Positions 37,303 through 47,577 of a DNA stretch of 64,000 nucleotides are shown here, piece after piece. The notes below the pieces were generated by a model. That model did not search any database. It was not told where the DNA came from and was given only the letters and a program-made list of their open reading frames with translations. A program made the position numbers and the translations under genes. The DNA is taken from contig NZ_QJRF01000069.1 in assembly GCF_013393345.1 (NCBI RefSeq), positions 124,001 to 188,000 on the forward strand. Reading direction: 5' to 3'. Source of the stretch: Pseudomonas taiwanensis (lineage in GTDB: Bacteria; Pseudomonadota; Gammaproteobacteria; Pseudomonadales; Pseudomonadaceae). Position 1 is the stretch's first letter, and every line of letters starts with the position of its first letter.

Positions 37303-38166
37303 ATGGTGCACAGCATGACCGCCTTCGCCCGCGTTGAACGGGCTGGCTCCCACGGCACCCTGAGCTGGGAACTGCGCTCGGTCAATCACCGTTACCTCGA
37401 ACCCCACCTGCGCCTGCCGGAGGCCTTCCGCGACCTCGAAGGCCCCGTGCGCGACGCCCTGCGCCAGGGCCTGTCGCGCGGCAAGGTGGAAATCACCCTG
37501 CGCCTGGCCGAAGAAAGCGCCGGCAAACCGCTGCAAGTGGACCGTGAACGCGCCAGCCAACTGATCCAGGCCGCCGAAAGCGTCGCCGCGCTGATCCAGC
37601 AACCCGCTCCGCTCAACCCCCTGGAAGTCCTCGCCTGGCCGGGCGTTCTGGTCGCCGATGCCGCGGACCCGCAGGCGCTCAACGCTGCCGCCATGGAAGC
37701 GTTCGCCAAGGCGCTCGACGAGCTGAAGAAAGGCCGTGCCCGCGAAGGGGCCGAGCTGGCTCGCCTGCTCAATGACCGCCTGGACGCCATGCAGGAAGAC
37801 GTCACCGCCCTGCGCGCCCTCGTGCCGCAGATGCTCGCGGCCCAGCGGCAGAAGATCCTCGACCGCTTCGCCGAGATGAAGGCCGAGCTCGATCCGCAAC
37901 GATTGGAGCAGGAGATGGTCCTACTGGCGCAGAAGAGCGACGTCGCAGAAGAACTGGATCGCCTCGGCACCCACATCAGCGAAGTCCGCCGCGTGCTCAA
38001 GGCTGGCGGCGCGGCAGGCCGCCGTCTGGATTTCCTGATGCAGGAACTCAACCGCGAAGCCAACACCCTGGGCTCCAAGGCCTTCGACCCGCGCAGCACC
38101 CAGGCTGCGGTCAACCTCAAGGTGTTGATCGAGCAGATGCGCGAACAAGTCCAGAATATCGAGTAA
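37303..38166 (+). CDS. YicC/YloC-family endoribonuclease
   Basis: A 287-residue protein opening MVHSMTAFARVE, the hallmark of YicC. It has an N-terminal YicC-like domain (about 1-155) and the C-terminal DUF1732 domain (about 200-287; HISEVRRVLKAGGAAGRRLDFLMQELNREANTLGSKA). In E. coli YicC has been linked to RNA turnover and in Bacillus YloC is an endoribonuclease. GAGAGG lies upstream of the ATG. It precedes gmk by 12 bases, the common yicC-gmk pairing. Confidence 0.93.
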   Translation: MVHSMTAFARVERAGSHGTLSWELRSVNHRYLEPHLRLPEAFRDLEGPVRDALRQGLSRGKVEITLRLAEESAGKPLQVDRERASQLIQAAESVAALIQQPAPLNPLEVLAWPGVLVADAADPQALNAAAMEAFAKALDELKKGRAREGAELARLLNDRLDAMQEDVTALRALVPQMLAAQRQKILDRFAEMKAELDPQRLEQEMVLLAQKSDVAEELDRLGTHISEVRRVLKAGGAAGRRLDFLMQELNREANTLGSKAFDPRSTQAAVNLKVLIEQMREQVQNIE

Positions 38167-38799
<633 letters not shown>

Positions 38800-38865
38800 T
38801 TGCACGCGTCTCTATCGCCGCAATAGCTGGCTCCCGCACCTGCCTTGAGCCACACTCCACCCGCA

Positions 38866-38886
38866 AAGCGCCGAAAATCGGCGCTT
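38866..38886 (+). terminator. Hairpin after gmk
   Basis: AAGCGCCGA, loop AAA, TCGGCGCTT is a 9-base stem about 65 bases after gmk; no immediate T run, though T6 occurs 17 bases on (38903-38908). A 12-base palindrome, GCCCAATTGGGC (38927-38938), lies further toward rpoZ and may be an operator. Confidence 0.5.
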
Positions 38887-38976
38887 CCCTAATTGCTGGC
38901 GATTTTTTAGACTATCCAGTCCGCTCGCCCAATTGGGCAAAGCATCAGCCATTCATTTCGTGCTACGAGGAACACC

Positions 38977-39240
38977 ATGGCCCGCGTTACCGTTGAAGAT
39001 TGCCTGGACAACGTCGATAACCGCTTCGAGCTGGTCATGCTCGCCACCAAGCGTTCCCGTCAGCTGGCCACCGGCGGCAAAGAGCCGAAGGTAGCCTGGG
39101 AAAACGACAAGCCGACCGTAGTCGCCCTGCGCGAAATCGCTGCCGGCCTGGTCGACTATGACGTCGTCGCCCAGGAAGACATCGTTGAAGAAGAGCCGCT
39201 GTTTGCCGCATTCGAGGACGAGGCCAACGAGGCCCTCTGA
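38977..39240 (+). CDS. rpoZ: RNA polymerase omega subunit
   Basis: An 87-residue protein ([42 protein letters not shown]). Omega binds the beta-prime subunit, aids RNA polymerase assembly and forms part of the ppGpp site 1. The ATG at 38977 follows a CGAGGA site. Cotranscription with spoT, 60 bases downstream, is the usual arrangement. Confidence 0.97.
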   Translation: MARVTVEDCLDNVDNRFELVMLATKRSRQLATGGKEPKVAWENDKPTVVALREIAAGLVDYDVVAQEDIVEEEPLFAAFEDEANEAL

Positions 39241-39300
39241 TTCCATGCCTGGTCGACGTCGCACGGCGCAGGGTAACCAAGGCCGGCAAGGAGAAATATC

Positions 39301-41409
39301 TTGCCGAGCATAGACGCCCTTGCCGAACGACTTTCGACCTACCTCGGCGCCGACCAGGTCAACCTGGTGCGCCGAGCCTACTTCTATGCCGAGCAGGCCC
39401 ACGACGGCCAGCGCCGTCGCAGCGGTGAAGCCTACGTCACCCACCCGCTCGCCGTAGCCAGCATCCTCGCCGACATGCACATGGACCATCAGAGCCTGAT
39501 GGCCGCGATGCTGCATGACGTGATCGAGGACACCGGCATCGCCAAGGAAGCCCTTTGCGCGCAATTCGGCGAGACCGTCGCCGAGCTGGTGGATGGGGTC
39601 AGCAAGCTGACCCAGATGAATTTCGAGTCCAAGGCCGAAGCCCAGGCCGAGAACTTCCAGAAGATGGCCATGGCCATGGCGCGCGACATCCGCGTGATCC
39701 TGGTCAAGTTGGCCGACCGCCTGCACAACATGCGCACGCTGGAAGTGCTGTCCGGCGAGAAGCGTCGGCGCATTGCCAAGGAAACCCTGGAAATCTACGC
39801 CCCCATCGCCAACCGGCTGGGCATGCACAGCATGCGCGTGGAGTTCGAGGACCTCGGCTTCAAGGCCATGCACCCGATGCGCTCGGAGCGTATTCGTGCC
39901 GCTGTGCGCCGCGCCCGCGGCAACCGCAAGGAAATCGTCAACAAGATCGAGGAATCGGTGACCAACTGCCTGCGCCGCGAAGGCATGGAAGGCGAGGTCA
40001 TCGGCCGCGAGAAGCACCTCTACAGCATCTACAAGAAGATGCGCGGCAAGCGCCGGGCGTTCAATGAAATCATGGACGTCTACGCCTTCCGCATCATCGT
40101 CGACAAGGTCGACACCTGCTACCGCGTGCTCGGCGCCGTGCACAACCTGTACAAGCCGCTGCCGGGCCGTTTCAAGGACTACATCGCGATTCCCAAGGCC
40201 AACGGCTACCAGTCGTTGCATACCACCCTGTTCGGCATGCACGGCGTGCCCATCGAAATCCAGATCCGCACCCGCGAAATGGAAGAGATGGCCAACAACG
40301 GCATTGCCGCGCACTGGCTGTACAAATCCACCGAGGACGACCAGCCCAAGGGCACCCATGCCCGGGCTCGTCAGTGGGTCAAGGGCATCCTGGAACTGCA
40401 GCAACGCGCCGGTAACTCGCTGGAGTTCATCGAGAGCGTGAAGATCGACCTCTTCCCCGACGAGGTCTACGTGTTCACGCCCAAGGGTCGCATCATGGAG
40501 CTGCCAAAAGGCTCCACTGCGGTCGACTTCGCCTACGCGGTGCATACCGACGTCGGCAATACCTGCATCGCCTGCCGTATCAACCGTCGCCTGGCGCCCC
40601 TCTCGGAGCCGCTGCAGAGTGGTGAAACCGTGGAAATCGTCACGGCACCCGGCGCGCGGCCGAACCCCGCCTGGCTCAACTTCGTCGTGACCGGCAAGGC
40701 GCGCACCCATATCCGCCACGCCCTCAAGCAACAGCGCCGTTCGGAGTCCATCAGCCTCGGCGAGCGCCTGCTGAACAAGGCCCTGGCCGGCTTCGAAAGC
40801 CATCTGGACAAGATCAGCCCCGAGCGCATCCAGGCCGTCCTCGGCGAGTACCGCCTGGACGTGATCGAAGACCTGCTGGAAGACGTCGGCCTCGGCAACC
40901 GCATGGCCTATGTAGTCGCCCGTCGCCTGCTGGCCAGCGACGGCGAGCAGTTGCCGAACCCCGAAGGTCCGCTGGCCATCCGTGGCACCGAGGGTCTGGT
41001 GCTGAGCTATGCCAAGTGCTGCACGCCGATTCCGGGCGACCCCATCGTCGGCCACCTTTCCGCTGGCAAGGGCATGGTGGTGCACCTGGAAAACTGCAAG
41101 AACATCAGCGAAATCCGGCACAACCCGGAGAAATGCATCCAGCTGTCGTGGGCCAAGGACGTTGCCGGCGAGTTCAACGTCGAGCTGCGCGTCGAGCTGG
41201 AGCACCAGCGCGGCCTGATCGCCCTGCTGGCCAGCAGCGTCAATGCCGCCGACGGCAATATCGAGAAGATCAGCATGGACGAGCGCGATGGTCGCATCAG
41301 CGTGGTCCAGCTGGTGGTCAGCGTGCACGACCGTGTGCACCTGGCGCGAGTGATCAAGAAGCTGCGCGCGCTCAAAGGGGTGATCCGTATCACCCGCGTG
41401 CGGGCGTAG
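39301..41409 (+). CDS. spoT: Bifunctional (p)ppGpp synthetase/hydrolase SpoT
   Basis: A 702-residue RelA/SpoT homologue. The HD hydrolase domain (about 20-170) keeps His34 (EQAHDGQ), His48 and the His72-Asp73 pair (LHDVIEDTG), so hydrolysis is expected. The synthetase domain (about 230-340) carries YIAIPKANGYQSLHTT, the TGS domain (about 385-450) begins VYVFTPKGRIMELPKGST, and an ACT domain ends the protein. It starts with TTG at 39301, supported by AAGGAG eight bases upstream. Distinguished from RelA by the intact HD site and the rpoZ linkage. Confidence 0.96.
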   Translation: MPSIDALAERLSTYLGADQVNLVRRAYFYAEQAHDGQRRRSGEAYVTHPLAVASILADMHMDHQSLMAAMLHDVIEDTGIAKEALCAQFGETVAELVDGVSKLTQMNFESKAEAQAENFQKMAMAMARDIRVILVKLADRLHNMRTLEVLSGEKRRRIAKETLEIYAPIANRLGMHSMRVEFEDLGFKAMHPMRSERIRAAVRRARGNRKEIVNKIEESVTNCLRREGMEGEVIGREKHLYSIYKKMRGKRRAFNEIMDVYAFRIIVDKVDTCYRVLGAVHNLYKPLPGRFKDYIAIPKANGYQSLHTTLFGMHGVPIEIQIRTREMEEMANNGIAAHWLYKSTEDDQPKGTHARARQWVKGILELQQRAGNSLEFIESVKIDLFPDEVYVFTPKGRIMELPKGSTAVDFAYAVHTDVGNTCIACRINRRLAPLSEPLQSGETVEIVTAPGARPNPAWLNFVVTGKARTHIRHALKQQRRSESISLGERLLNKALAGFESHLDKISPERIQAVLGEYRLDVIEDLLEDVGLGNRMAYVVARRLLASDGEQLPNPEGPLAIRGTEGLVLSYAKCCTPIPGDPIVGHLSAGKGMVVHLENCKNISEIRHNPEKCIQLSWAKDVAGEFNVELRVELEHQRGLIALLASSVNAADGNIEKISMDERDGRISVVQLVVSVHDRVHLARVIKKLRALKGVIRITRVRA

Positions 41410-41437
41410 CTGATCCCAAGAGCCCCAAGGAGTTCTC

Positions 41438-41818
41438 ATGAGCAAGACCGTCATCAGCAGCGACAAGGCACCTGCCGCCATCGGCACTTACTCTCAGGCC
41501 ATCAAGGCCGGCAACACCGTCTACATGTCCGGCCAGATCCCGCTGGACCCGAAAACCATGGAACTGGTCGAAGGCTTCGAAGCCCAGACCGTTCAGGTGT
41601 TCGAAAACCTGAAGGCTGTGGCCGAAGCCGCCGGCGGTTCCTTCAAGGACATCGTCAAGCTGAACATCTTCCTGACCGACCTGTCCCACTTCGCCAAGGT
41701 CAACGAAGTCATGGGCCGTTACTTCGAACAGCCCTACCCGGCTCGCGCAGCCATCGGCGTAGCCGCCCTGCCGCGTGGTTCCCAGGTGGAAATGGACGCC
41801 ATTCTGGTCCTCGAATAA
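41438..41818 (+). CDS. ridA: RidA, reactive enamine/imine deaminase
   Basis: A 126-residue trimeric Rid protein ([60 protein letters not shown] with the catalytic arginine). It hydrolyses 2-aminoacrylate and related enamines produced by PLP enzymes. The ATG follows AAGGAG 28 bases after spoT, the spoT-ridA pairing seen in many gammaproteobacteria. It is closer to archetypal RidA than the dad-operon homologue at 16245. Confidence 0.95.
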   Translation: MSKTVISSDKAPAAIGTYSQAIKAGNTVYMSGQIPLDPKTMELVEGFEAQTVQVFENLKAVAEAAGGSFKDIVKLNIFLTDLSHFAKVNEVMGRYFEQPYPARAAIGVAALPRGSQVEMDAILVLE

Positions 41819-41875
41819 GTGCCTCCCTGCCACGGGCCGTCCGGTCCGTGGCTATCGTTCCGGAAGGAATACGTC

Positions 41876-42610
41876 ATGCGTCACACCCTCCCCCTGCTGC
41901 TCTGCGCGGCCATTCTTGGCGGCTGCTCCAGCGCCCCGTCTGACCCCAGCGGCATCTGGATCAACCAGGCAGCCATCAATGCCGCAGCCAAAGAAGGCAA
42001 GCTGCGCGAGTCTCTGCTCGCCTACGGCCCCAACCTGGAGTGGCAGATCGACCAGAAGACAGGCGAAGCCCACTACAGCAATGGTTTCGAGCTGGGCGAA
42101 GGACGCCTCGCAGCCCAGGAAGATGGCGCCTGGCGAGTGGATTTCTACGGCGACTACCACGAAGAGCTCACAGTGGACGGCCCGGAACTGGTGCAGAAAG
42201 CCAGCGAAAACCTCCCCGAGCAACGCTTCGTCCACCCGGACAAGTCTCCCGTAGACGGCGCACCGCCCGGCAGTGCATTCGAGCACGCGCTCTACACCGC
42301 CTACCTCGGTGGCACCTGGACAATCGTCGACGGCCAAGGCCAGGGCGGCGTGGTCAAGTTCAACCCCGATGGCAGCCTCGAAGGCTTCCCAGGCGCTGAT
42401 CGCTACGCACTCTGCCTCGCGGGTGATTGCGCAGCCATGAGTGGCGAAAACGACAGCATCTGGCTGCAGAACGGCAACCAGGGCGCGGCATGGATCTTCG
42501 TCCACGACGGTGATGAGCTGGAAATCCTCGAAGCGCGTAACGGCGCGCATATCGACGAGATGCCCGAATACTCCCCCGGCAAGCGCGCCTGGCTGCTGGA
42601 GCGCGACTGA
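41876..42610 (+). CDS. Putative lipoprotein of unknown function
   Basis: A 244-residue protein. MRHTLPLLLCAAILGGCSSAPS is a lipoprotein signal peptide with lipobox LGGC; the residue after the acylated cysteine is Ser, compatible with outer-membrane sorting. The mature part is acidic and contains no motif I recognise; several short segments (WRVDFYGDYHEEL, GTWTIVDGQGQGGVVKFNPDGSLEGF) suggest beta structure. The start at 41876 is set by GGAAGGA and the lipobox; the open frame extends 19 codons further upstream. It converges with the LysE gene across a repeat. Confidence 0.75.
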   Translation: MRHTLPLLLCAAILGGCSSAPSDPSGIWINQAAINAAAKEGKLRESLLAYGPNLEWQIDQKTGEAHYSNGFELGEGRLAAQEDGAWRVDFYGDYHEELTVDGPELVQKASENLPEQRFVHPDKSPVDGAPPGSAFEHALYTAYLGGTWTIVDGQGQGGVVKFNPDGSLEGFPGADRYALCLAGDCAAMSGENDSIWLQNGNQGAAWIFVHDGDELEILEARNGAHIDEMPEYSPGKRAWLLERD

Positions 42611-42629
42611 GCCTCTCCCGCGACACGTA

Positions 42630-42695
42630 TGTAGGCGCGAGCTCTGCTCGCGAAGCTTCGCGCCGAACCGATCGCGAGCAGAGCTCGCTCCTACA
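42630..42695. repeat. Large inverted repeat, family-B variant
   Basis: TGTAGG-C-GCGAGCTCTGCTCGCGA (42630-42653) is mirrored by TCGCGAGCAGAGCTCGC-T-CCTACA (42672-42695); each arm is 24 bases with one mismatch, around an 18-base centre. It lies between converging genes, and its right end contains the stop codon of the LysE gene (42691-42693). Confidence 0.85.
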
Positions 42696-43305
42696 CGCCG
42701 GCTAGCAACCATGCCCCCAGCACCAGCAGCAACGCACCGCAAAGCCTATCCAGCGCCCTGACCCGCAACTGCAGCCAACCTCGCCAGCGCGGATAGCCGA
42801 GCAGCCGCACCAGCGCCATATCCCAGAACAGCACCACCGCGGTCATCCAGGCCATGCTCATGGCCAGCCCCCAACCCGGCATCGCCGCATTGCGCAGGAC
42901 GCCGAACAGGCCTGCGTAGAAGATCGGCAGCTTGGGGTTGAGGCTGCTGGCCAGCAACCCCGCCATGAAGCCATGGCGCCACGAACCCTGTCTCCCCGCC
43001 TCCGCCTCTGGCAACACCAGCTCACGTCGAGCCAGCACTGCCCGGCCACCGATCCAGACGAAGTAGCCTCCACCAGCCAATTGCAGCACCTGCCAGAACG
43101 TCCCGTCGGAAGCGGGCAACAGGCTGAGGGTCAGCAACACCAGCAGCATGCTCAGCAAATTGGCCAGGGCGATACCCGCCGCACAACCATCTGCATGGCG
43201 CAGCCCTCTGACCAGTCCCGCCCGCAGCAGCAGGAAAAAATCCGGACCTGGCGACAGCAGCGCTGCGAAATGGGTACTGGCGACCAACAGGAACAACGCG
43301 AGCAT
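42691..43305 (-). CDS. LysE/RhtB-family amino acid exporter
   Basis: A 204-residue inner-membrane protein with about six hydrophobic segments and the family opening LFLLVASTHFAALLSPGPDFFLLLRAGL. LysE/RhtB proteins export amino acids such as homoserine, threonine or lysine; the substrate here is unknown. I chose the ATG at 43305 (GGAGG nine bases upstream). The stop codon lies within the 42630-42695 repeat, so the last residues may have been altered by repeat insertion. An AraC-type regulator lies upstream on the same strand. Confidence 0.87.
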   Translation of the reverse strand: MLALFLLVASTHFAALLSPGPDFFLLLRAGLVRGLRHADGCAAGIALANLLSMLLVLLTLSLLPASDGTFWQVLQLAGGGYFVWIGGRAVLARRELVLPEAEAGRQGSWRHGFMAGLLASSLNPKLPIFYAGLFGVLRNAAMPGWGLAMSMAWMTAVVLFWDMALVRLLGYPRWRGWLQLRVRALDRLCGALLLVLGAWLLAGV

Positions 43306-43373
43306 GGCTTCGGACCTCCGTGAAATACGGCGGCCAGTGTCGAGGCCATGCAAGCGAGTGGTCTTGGAGAAAA

Positions 43374-43521
43374 CTCAGAGTCTGATCACGATTTCGCGAG
43401 CTAGAGCCATGCAAGGCAAAAGGAGGCGAGGAAGCGGAATTTACTAGTTGTAAATGAGCATTCCGAGCCTGCTTTTAACGCCGCAGGGCCGACGCGCAGC
43501 AGATCGTGGACAGACTCTCAG
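43374..43521. mobile_element. MITE-like element with 19-base terminal inverted repeats
   Basis: CTCAGAGTCTGATCACGAT (43374-43392) and ATCGTGGACAGACTCTCAG (43503-43521) are inverted repeats matching at 16 of 19 positions, bounding a 148-base non-coding segment. Inside is a nested dyad: CGGAAT (43435-43440) with ATTCCG (43460-43465), enclosing TTTAC-TAGTT-GTAAA (43440-43454). No transposase is encoded. From memory, near-identical segments recur in Pseudomonas genomes. The right end covers the stop codon of the AraC-family gene (43518-43520). Confidence 0.7.
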
Positions 43522-44303
43522 GTACGTGCGGCGCGACGGAATCGCCCCGGCGTCACGCCGGTGAAGCGCTTGAAGGTGCCGGAGAAATGCGCCTGATCGT
43601 AGAAGCCGAGGCTTAGCGCCACGTCCAGCGGTGGCTGCCCAGCCAGCAACAGGCGCTTGGCCTCGCGTACCCGCCGCTGCAGCAGGTAGGTGTGCGGCGG
43701 CACGCCGTAGGCGCGGCGGAAGGCGTCGATCAGATGACGCGGATGACGCTGCACCAATCCGGCCAATTGTTCGAGGCTTACAGCATCGGCGTAGTGAGCC
43801 TCCAGGTAGTCGCGCAGGAAACTCGTCACGCCGCCATCCCGGGATGCGGGTGCCGCTGCACGCAGGCCGCCGTGACGGACAAAAACCCGCTCCAGCACAT
43901 CCAGCAGTTCGCTCTCCAGCGCCAGGGCATCGCCGCGTTCGAATTCCGCCGCCAGGCGAGCCAGCCCGGCCGCTACCTGCCCGTCATCGGCCGGATTCAG
44001 CTCGCGGAACCCTTCTGGCAAGCGCTTGCGCCCAAGCAGAGCGGGCAGGCGCGATTCTTCGACATAGAGCATGCGATAGATCAGCCGCTCGGACTCGGCA
44101 TGTCCGGTATGGGGCTCCTCGGGGTTCATCAGCGACAGCGTGCCCGCCGGCAGCGCATGACGCTCGCCCCGACACTGATAACCGCCCACGCCATGCAGGA
44201 TGGCGCCGATGGCGAAGGCGTCATGGCTGTGGCGACCAAAGGGCTGCCCGGAAAAGTCCGCATGAAACAGTTCCACCCCCGGTAGCCAGGGGCGCGCCAG
44301 CAT
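43518..44303 (-). CDS. AraC-family transcriptional regulator with cupin sensor
   Basis: A 261-residue regulator: an N-terminal AraC-type cupin (about 10-110, FHADFSGQPFGRHSHDAFAIGAILHG and LPAGTLSLMNPEEPHTG) and two C-terminal helix-turn-helix units (about 160-258; LEQLAGLVQRHPRHLIDAFRRAYGVPPHTYLLQRR and LDVALSLGFYDQAHFSGTFKRFTGVTPGRF). The inducer is unknown; regulators of this subgroup often control adjacent LysE exporters. I list the ATG at 44303; the in-frame GTG at 44318, two bases after the SDR stop codon, is an alternative that would make the genes translationally coupled. The stop codon lies in the MITE-like element. Confidence 0.83.
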   Translation of the reverse strand: MLARPWLPGVELFHADFSGQPFGRHSHDAFAIGAILHGVGGYQCRGERHALPAGTLSLMNPEEPHTGHAESERLIYRMLYVEESRLPALLGRKRLPEGFRELNPADDGQVAAGLARLAAEFERGDALALESELLDVLERVFVRHGGLRAAAPASRDGGVTSFLRDYLEAHYADAVSLEQLAGLVQRHPRHLIDAFRRAYGVPPHTYLLQRRVREAKRLLLAGQPPLDVALSLGFYDQAHFSGTFKRFTGVTPGRFRRAART

Positions 44304-44320
44304 GCGATTGGCGTCCACGT

Positions 44321-45172
44321 TCAGACGTCGCCAAGGATCGCCGCGTAGCCTTCGCGGTAGCTCGGGTAACGCGGAGCCCAGCCCAGGGCTCGGGCACGGG
44401 CGTTGCTGCAGCGCTTGCTTCCGGAGCGGCGCACAGTCGATTCGTCGGCCCACTCGGTGACGCCCATCCGCTGGCGCAACCAGCCGACCACCTCGTGGAG
44501 CGGTGCCGGCGCATCGTCGACACCGATGTAGCAATCGTCCAGCGCCACGCCGTCGGCATCAGCCTTGAGCAGATGCGCCAGCAAGCCTGCGCAGTCGTCG
44601 ACATGGATACGATTGGCATAGAGGGGCGGCTCGCTGACCACGCGATAGCCCATGCGCACCTGCTTGAGCAACCATTCGCGGCCAGGCCCGTAGATGCCGC
44701 TCAGGCGCACGCAGGTAGCGGGAAGACCGCTCTGCAGGACCAGGCGCTCGGCTTCCAGCATCACCTGGCCGGAAAATCCTTCGGCCTCGGCAGGGGATGC
44801 CTCGTCGATCCACTCGCCGTCCCGCTGGCCATAGACGCCGCTGCTGGAGACGAACAGGACGCGCCGCGGCACCTGCCCATGCTGGGCCAGCCAGGCAAGC
44901 ACATGGCGCAGGCCTTCGACGTAGGCCGAGCGGTAGCCCGCCTCATCGTGCTGGTTGGCCGCCGCGCTGTAGACCAGGTAGTCCAGCGACCCCTGGGGCC
45001 AGTCTCGCGGGCAGTCGGCACGCTCCAGGTCGCCGGCTACCGGCAAAACGCCCGTTGGCAGGGCCGACACCTGGCGCCGAAGCCCATGGACCGTCCAGCC
45101 AGCCTGCACCATTTCGGTGGCCAGGCGGCTGCCAACATCGCCGCAGCCGGCAATCAGGAGGGAAGCGGACAT
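44321..45172 (-). CDS. NAD-dependent epimerase/SDR-family protein (YeeZ-like)
   Basis: A 283-residue extended short-chain dehydrogenase-like protein. The nucleotide motif is LLIAGCGDVGSRLA, close to the YeeZ group's GCGxxG, and SSSGVYG contains the active-site region with a later RLSGIYGPGR. The reaction is not known. The ATG at 45172 has GGAG upstream. It is divergent from exbB and runs into the AraC gene. Confidence 0.8.
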   Translation of the reverse strand: MSASLLIAGCGDVGSRLATEMVQAGWTVHGLRRQVSALPTGVLPVAGDLERADCPRDWPQGSLDYLVYSAAANQHDEAGYRSAYVEGLRHVLAWLAQHGQVPRRVLFVSSSGVYGQRDGEWIDEASPAEAEGFSGQVMLEAERLVLQSGLPATCVRLSGIYGPGREWLLKQVRMGYRVVSEPPLYANRIHVDDCAGLLAHLLKADADGVALDDCYIGVDDAPAPLHEVVGWLRQRMGVTEWADESTVRRSGSKRCSNARARALGWAPRYPSYREGYAAILGDV

Positions 45173-45290
45173 CGGGAGAACTCCGAAAAAGTCATCAGGA
45201 TAGGGCCACGGCAGGCAATCGCCAATCGCTCGCGCCGAGCCATCGAATCGCCAAACGGCAGTGGGATCGATACATAGTCACTTTTACAAA

Positions 45291-45310
45291 CAAGAATTAC
45301 TTGCAATAAT
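45291..45310 (+). promoter_or_regulatory. Fur-like box before exbB-exbD-tonB
   Basis: CAAGAATTACTTGCAATAAT lies in a short AT-rich stretch (45278-45316) about 80 bases before exbB. It resembles the GAGAATnATTTGC form of Pseudomonas Fur boxes, though imperfectly. Iron repression of this operon is the norm. Confidence 0.5.
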
Positions 45311-45385
45311 GCAAACCCTTCGGTCCAGGCTGATACCCCAATGCCGATGGACGAAACCGCTTTCATTCCTTCAGGTCCGGCCAGC

Positions 45386-46381
<996 letters not shown>

Positions 46382-46384
46382 TCC

Positions 46385-46810
46385 ATGGGAATCCATCTGA
46401 ACGATGGTGGCGATGATCTCCAGGAAACCCACGAGATCAACGTCACCCCCTTCATCGACGTCATGCTGGTGCTGCTCATCATCTTCATGGTGGCGGCACC
46501 CCTGGCGACGGTCGACATCAAGGTCGACCTGCCCGCCTCCACCGCCAAGCCCGCTCCCAGGCCGGACAAGCCGATCTACCTGAGCATCAAGGAAGACAAG
46601 AGCCTGTACCTGGAGAACGAGCAGGTCACCGAAGAGCAACTGGCCGGCGTGCTGGACAAGCTGACCAAGTCCGACAAGGAAAAGACCATCTTCGTGCGCG
46701 GCGACAAGGTCGTCGAATACGGTCGCCTGATGGAAGTCATGGATGCGCTGCGCAGTGCCGGCTACCTGAAGATCGGCCTGGTTGGACTCGAGACGGTCGG
46801 GACTAAATGA
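46385..46810 (+). CDS. exbD: TonB-system component ExbD
   Basis: A 141-residue protein with one N-terminal transmembrane segment (about 23-43, VTPFIDVMLVLLIIFMVAAPL) containing the essential aspartate of FIDVML, and a periplasmic domain. It begins four bases after exbB and its stop codon overlaps the tonB start (ATGA). Confidence 0.96.
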   Translation: MGIHLNDGGDDLQETHEINVTPFIDVMLVLLIIFMVAAPLATVDIKVDLPASTAKPAPRPDKPIYLSIKEDKSLYLENEQVTEEQLAGVLDKLTKSDKEKTIFVRGDKVVEYGRLMEVMDALRSAGYLKIGLVGLETVGTK

Positions 46811-47541
46811 GCCAAGGCAAACGCAAGCTGTCGCAATGGGGCGTCAGCCTGGTCGTCGTGCTCGGCCTGCACATCGGCCTCGGCCTCTGGGCGCTCTACT
46901 GGCGCCCGCACGCCGAGCCGATCGAGCTGCCGCCCGCGGCCATGATGGTGGAGCTGGAGCCGTTGCCGGCCCCCGCACCCGTCCCGGCGCCACCACCGCC
47001 ACCCCAGGTCGAGCCCGAACCCGAACCGCTGCCCAAGCTGGTGGAAGTGCCGAAGCCGAAGATCGCCATCGCGCCCAAGCCGAAACCCAAGCCCAAGCCG
47101 CCGAAGCCGAAACCGCCGGAGCCCAAGCCTGAGAAGCCGCAGGAAACCGAGAGCGTGAAGGAAAGCGTCGCCGCGCCCACCAAGGCCCCGAGCGACACCA
47201 AGCCCGCTGCCCAGCAGCAGGCCGCTTCCAGCGCACCTTCGGACGCCAAGCCGACCTGGCAGAGCAAGCTGCTCGCGCACCTGGCACGCTACAAGCGTTA
47301 CCCGGACGACGCCCGCCGCCGCGGCTTCGAAGGGGTCAACCGCCTGCGCTTCGTGGTCGATGGCGAAGGCAAGGTGATCTCCTACACCCTGGTGGGCAAG
47401 TCCGGCAGCGCCTCGCTGGACCGCGCCACTTTGGAGATGATCCGGCGCGCTCAGCCGCTGCCGCCGCCCCCGCCGGAGCTGCTCAACAACGGCTCCCTGG
47501 AAGTGGTTGCGCCCTTCGTCTACTCGCTGGACCGGCGCTGA
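46807..47541 (+). CDS. tonB: Energy transducer TonB
   Basis: A 244-residue protein: N-terminal membrane anchor (about 12-35), a Pro/Lys/Glu-rich rigid spacer (about 50-125, with repeated KPKP and EPEP units) and the C-terminal TonB domain (about 150-244; YKRYPDDARRRGFEG, RLRFVVDGEGKV). It carries energy from ExbBD to outer-membrane receptors for siderophores and vitamin B12. It overlaps exbD by four bases. Pseudomonas usually has more than one TonB; this is the ExbBD-linked copy. Confidence 0.95.
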   Translation: MSQGKRKLSQWGVSLVVVLGLHIGLGLWALYWRPHAEPIELPPAAMMVELEPLPAPAPVPAPPPPPQVEPEPEPLPKLVEVPKPKIAIAPKPKPKPKPPKPKPPEPKPEKPQETESVKESVAAPTKAPSDTKPAAQQQAASSAPSDAKPTWQSKLLAHLARYKRYPDDARRRGFEGVNRLRFVVDGEGKVISYTLVGKSGSASLDRATLEMIRRAQPLPPPPPELLNNGSLEVVAPFVYSLDRR

Positions 47542-47544
47542 CTC

Positions 47545-47577
47545 CCAAGCGCCTGCGCACCTCGCGCAGGCGCTTGG
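47545..47577 (+). terminator. 14-base perfect hairpin after tonB
   Basis: CCAAGCGCCTGCGC (47545-47558), loop ACCTC, GCGCAGGCGCTTGG (47564-47577), starting three bases after the tonB stop codon. No T run follows. Its right arm contains the candidate -35 of oxyR. Confidence 0.6.

Noticed and set aside
38953-41487. An 844-codon open frame antisense to rpoZ-spoT
   Set aside because: It is fully opposite clear spoT and rpoZ genes, has no family motif or ribosome site, and is the expected effect of GC-rich third positions. The same applies to long antisense frames over betT, rep, kauB and the M23 region.
47040-47160. Low-complexity KP/EP-rich coding considered a sequencing or assembly artefact
   Set aside because: It is the normal proline-rich spacer of TonB and stays in frame.
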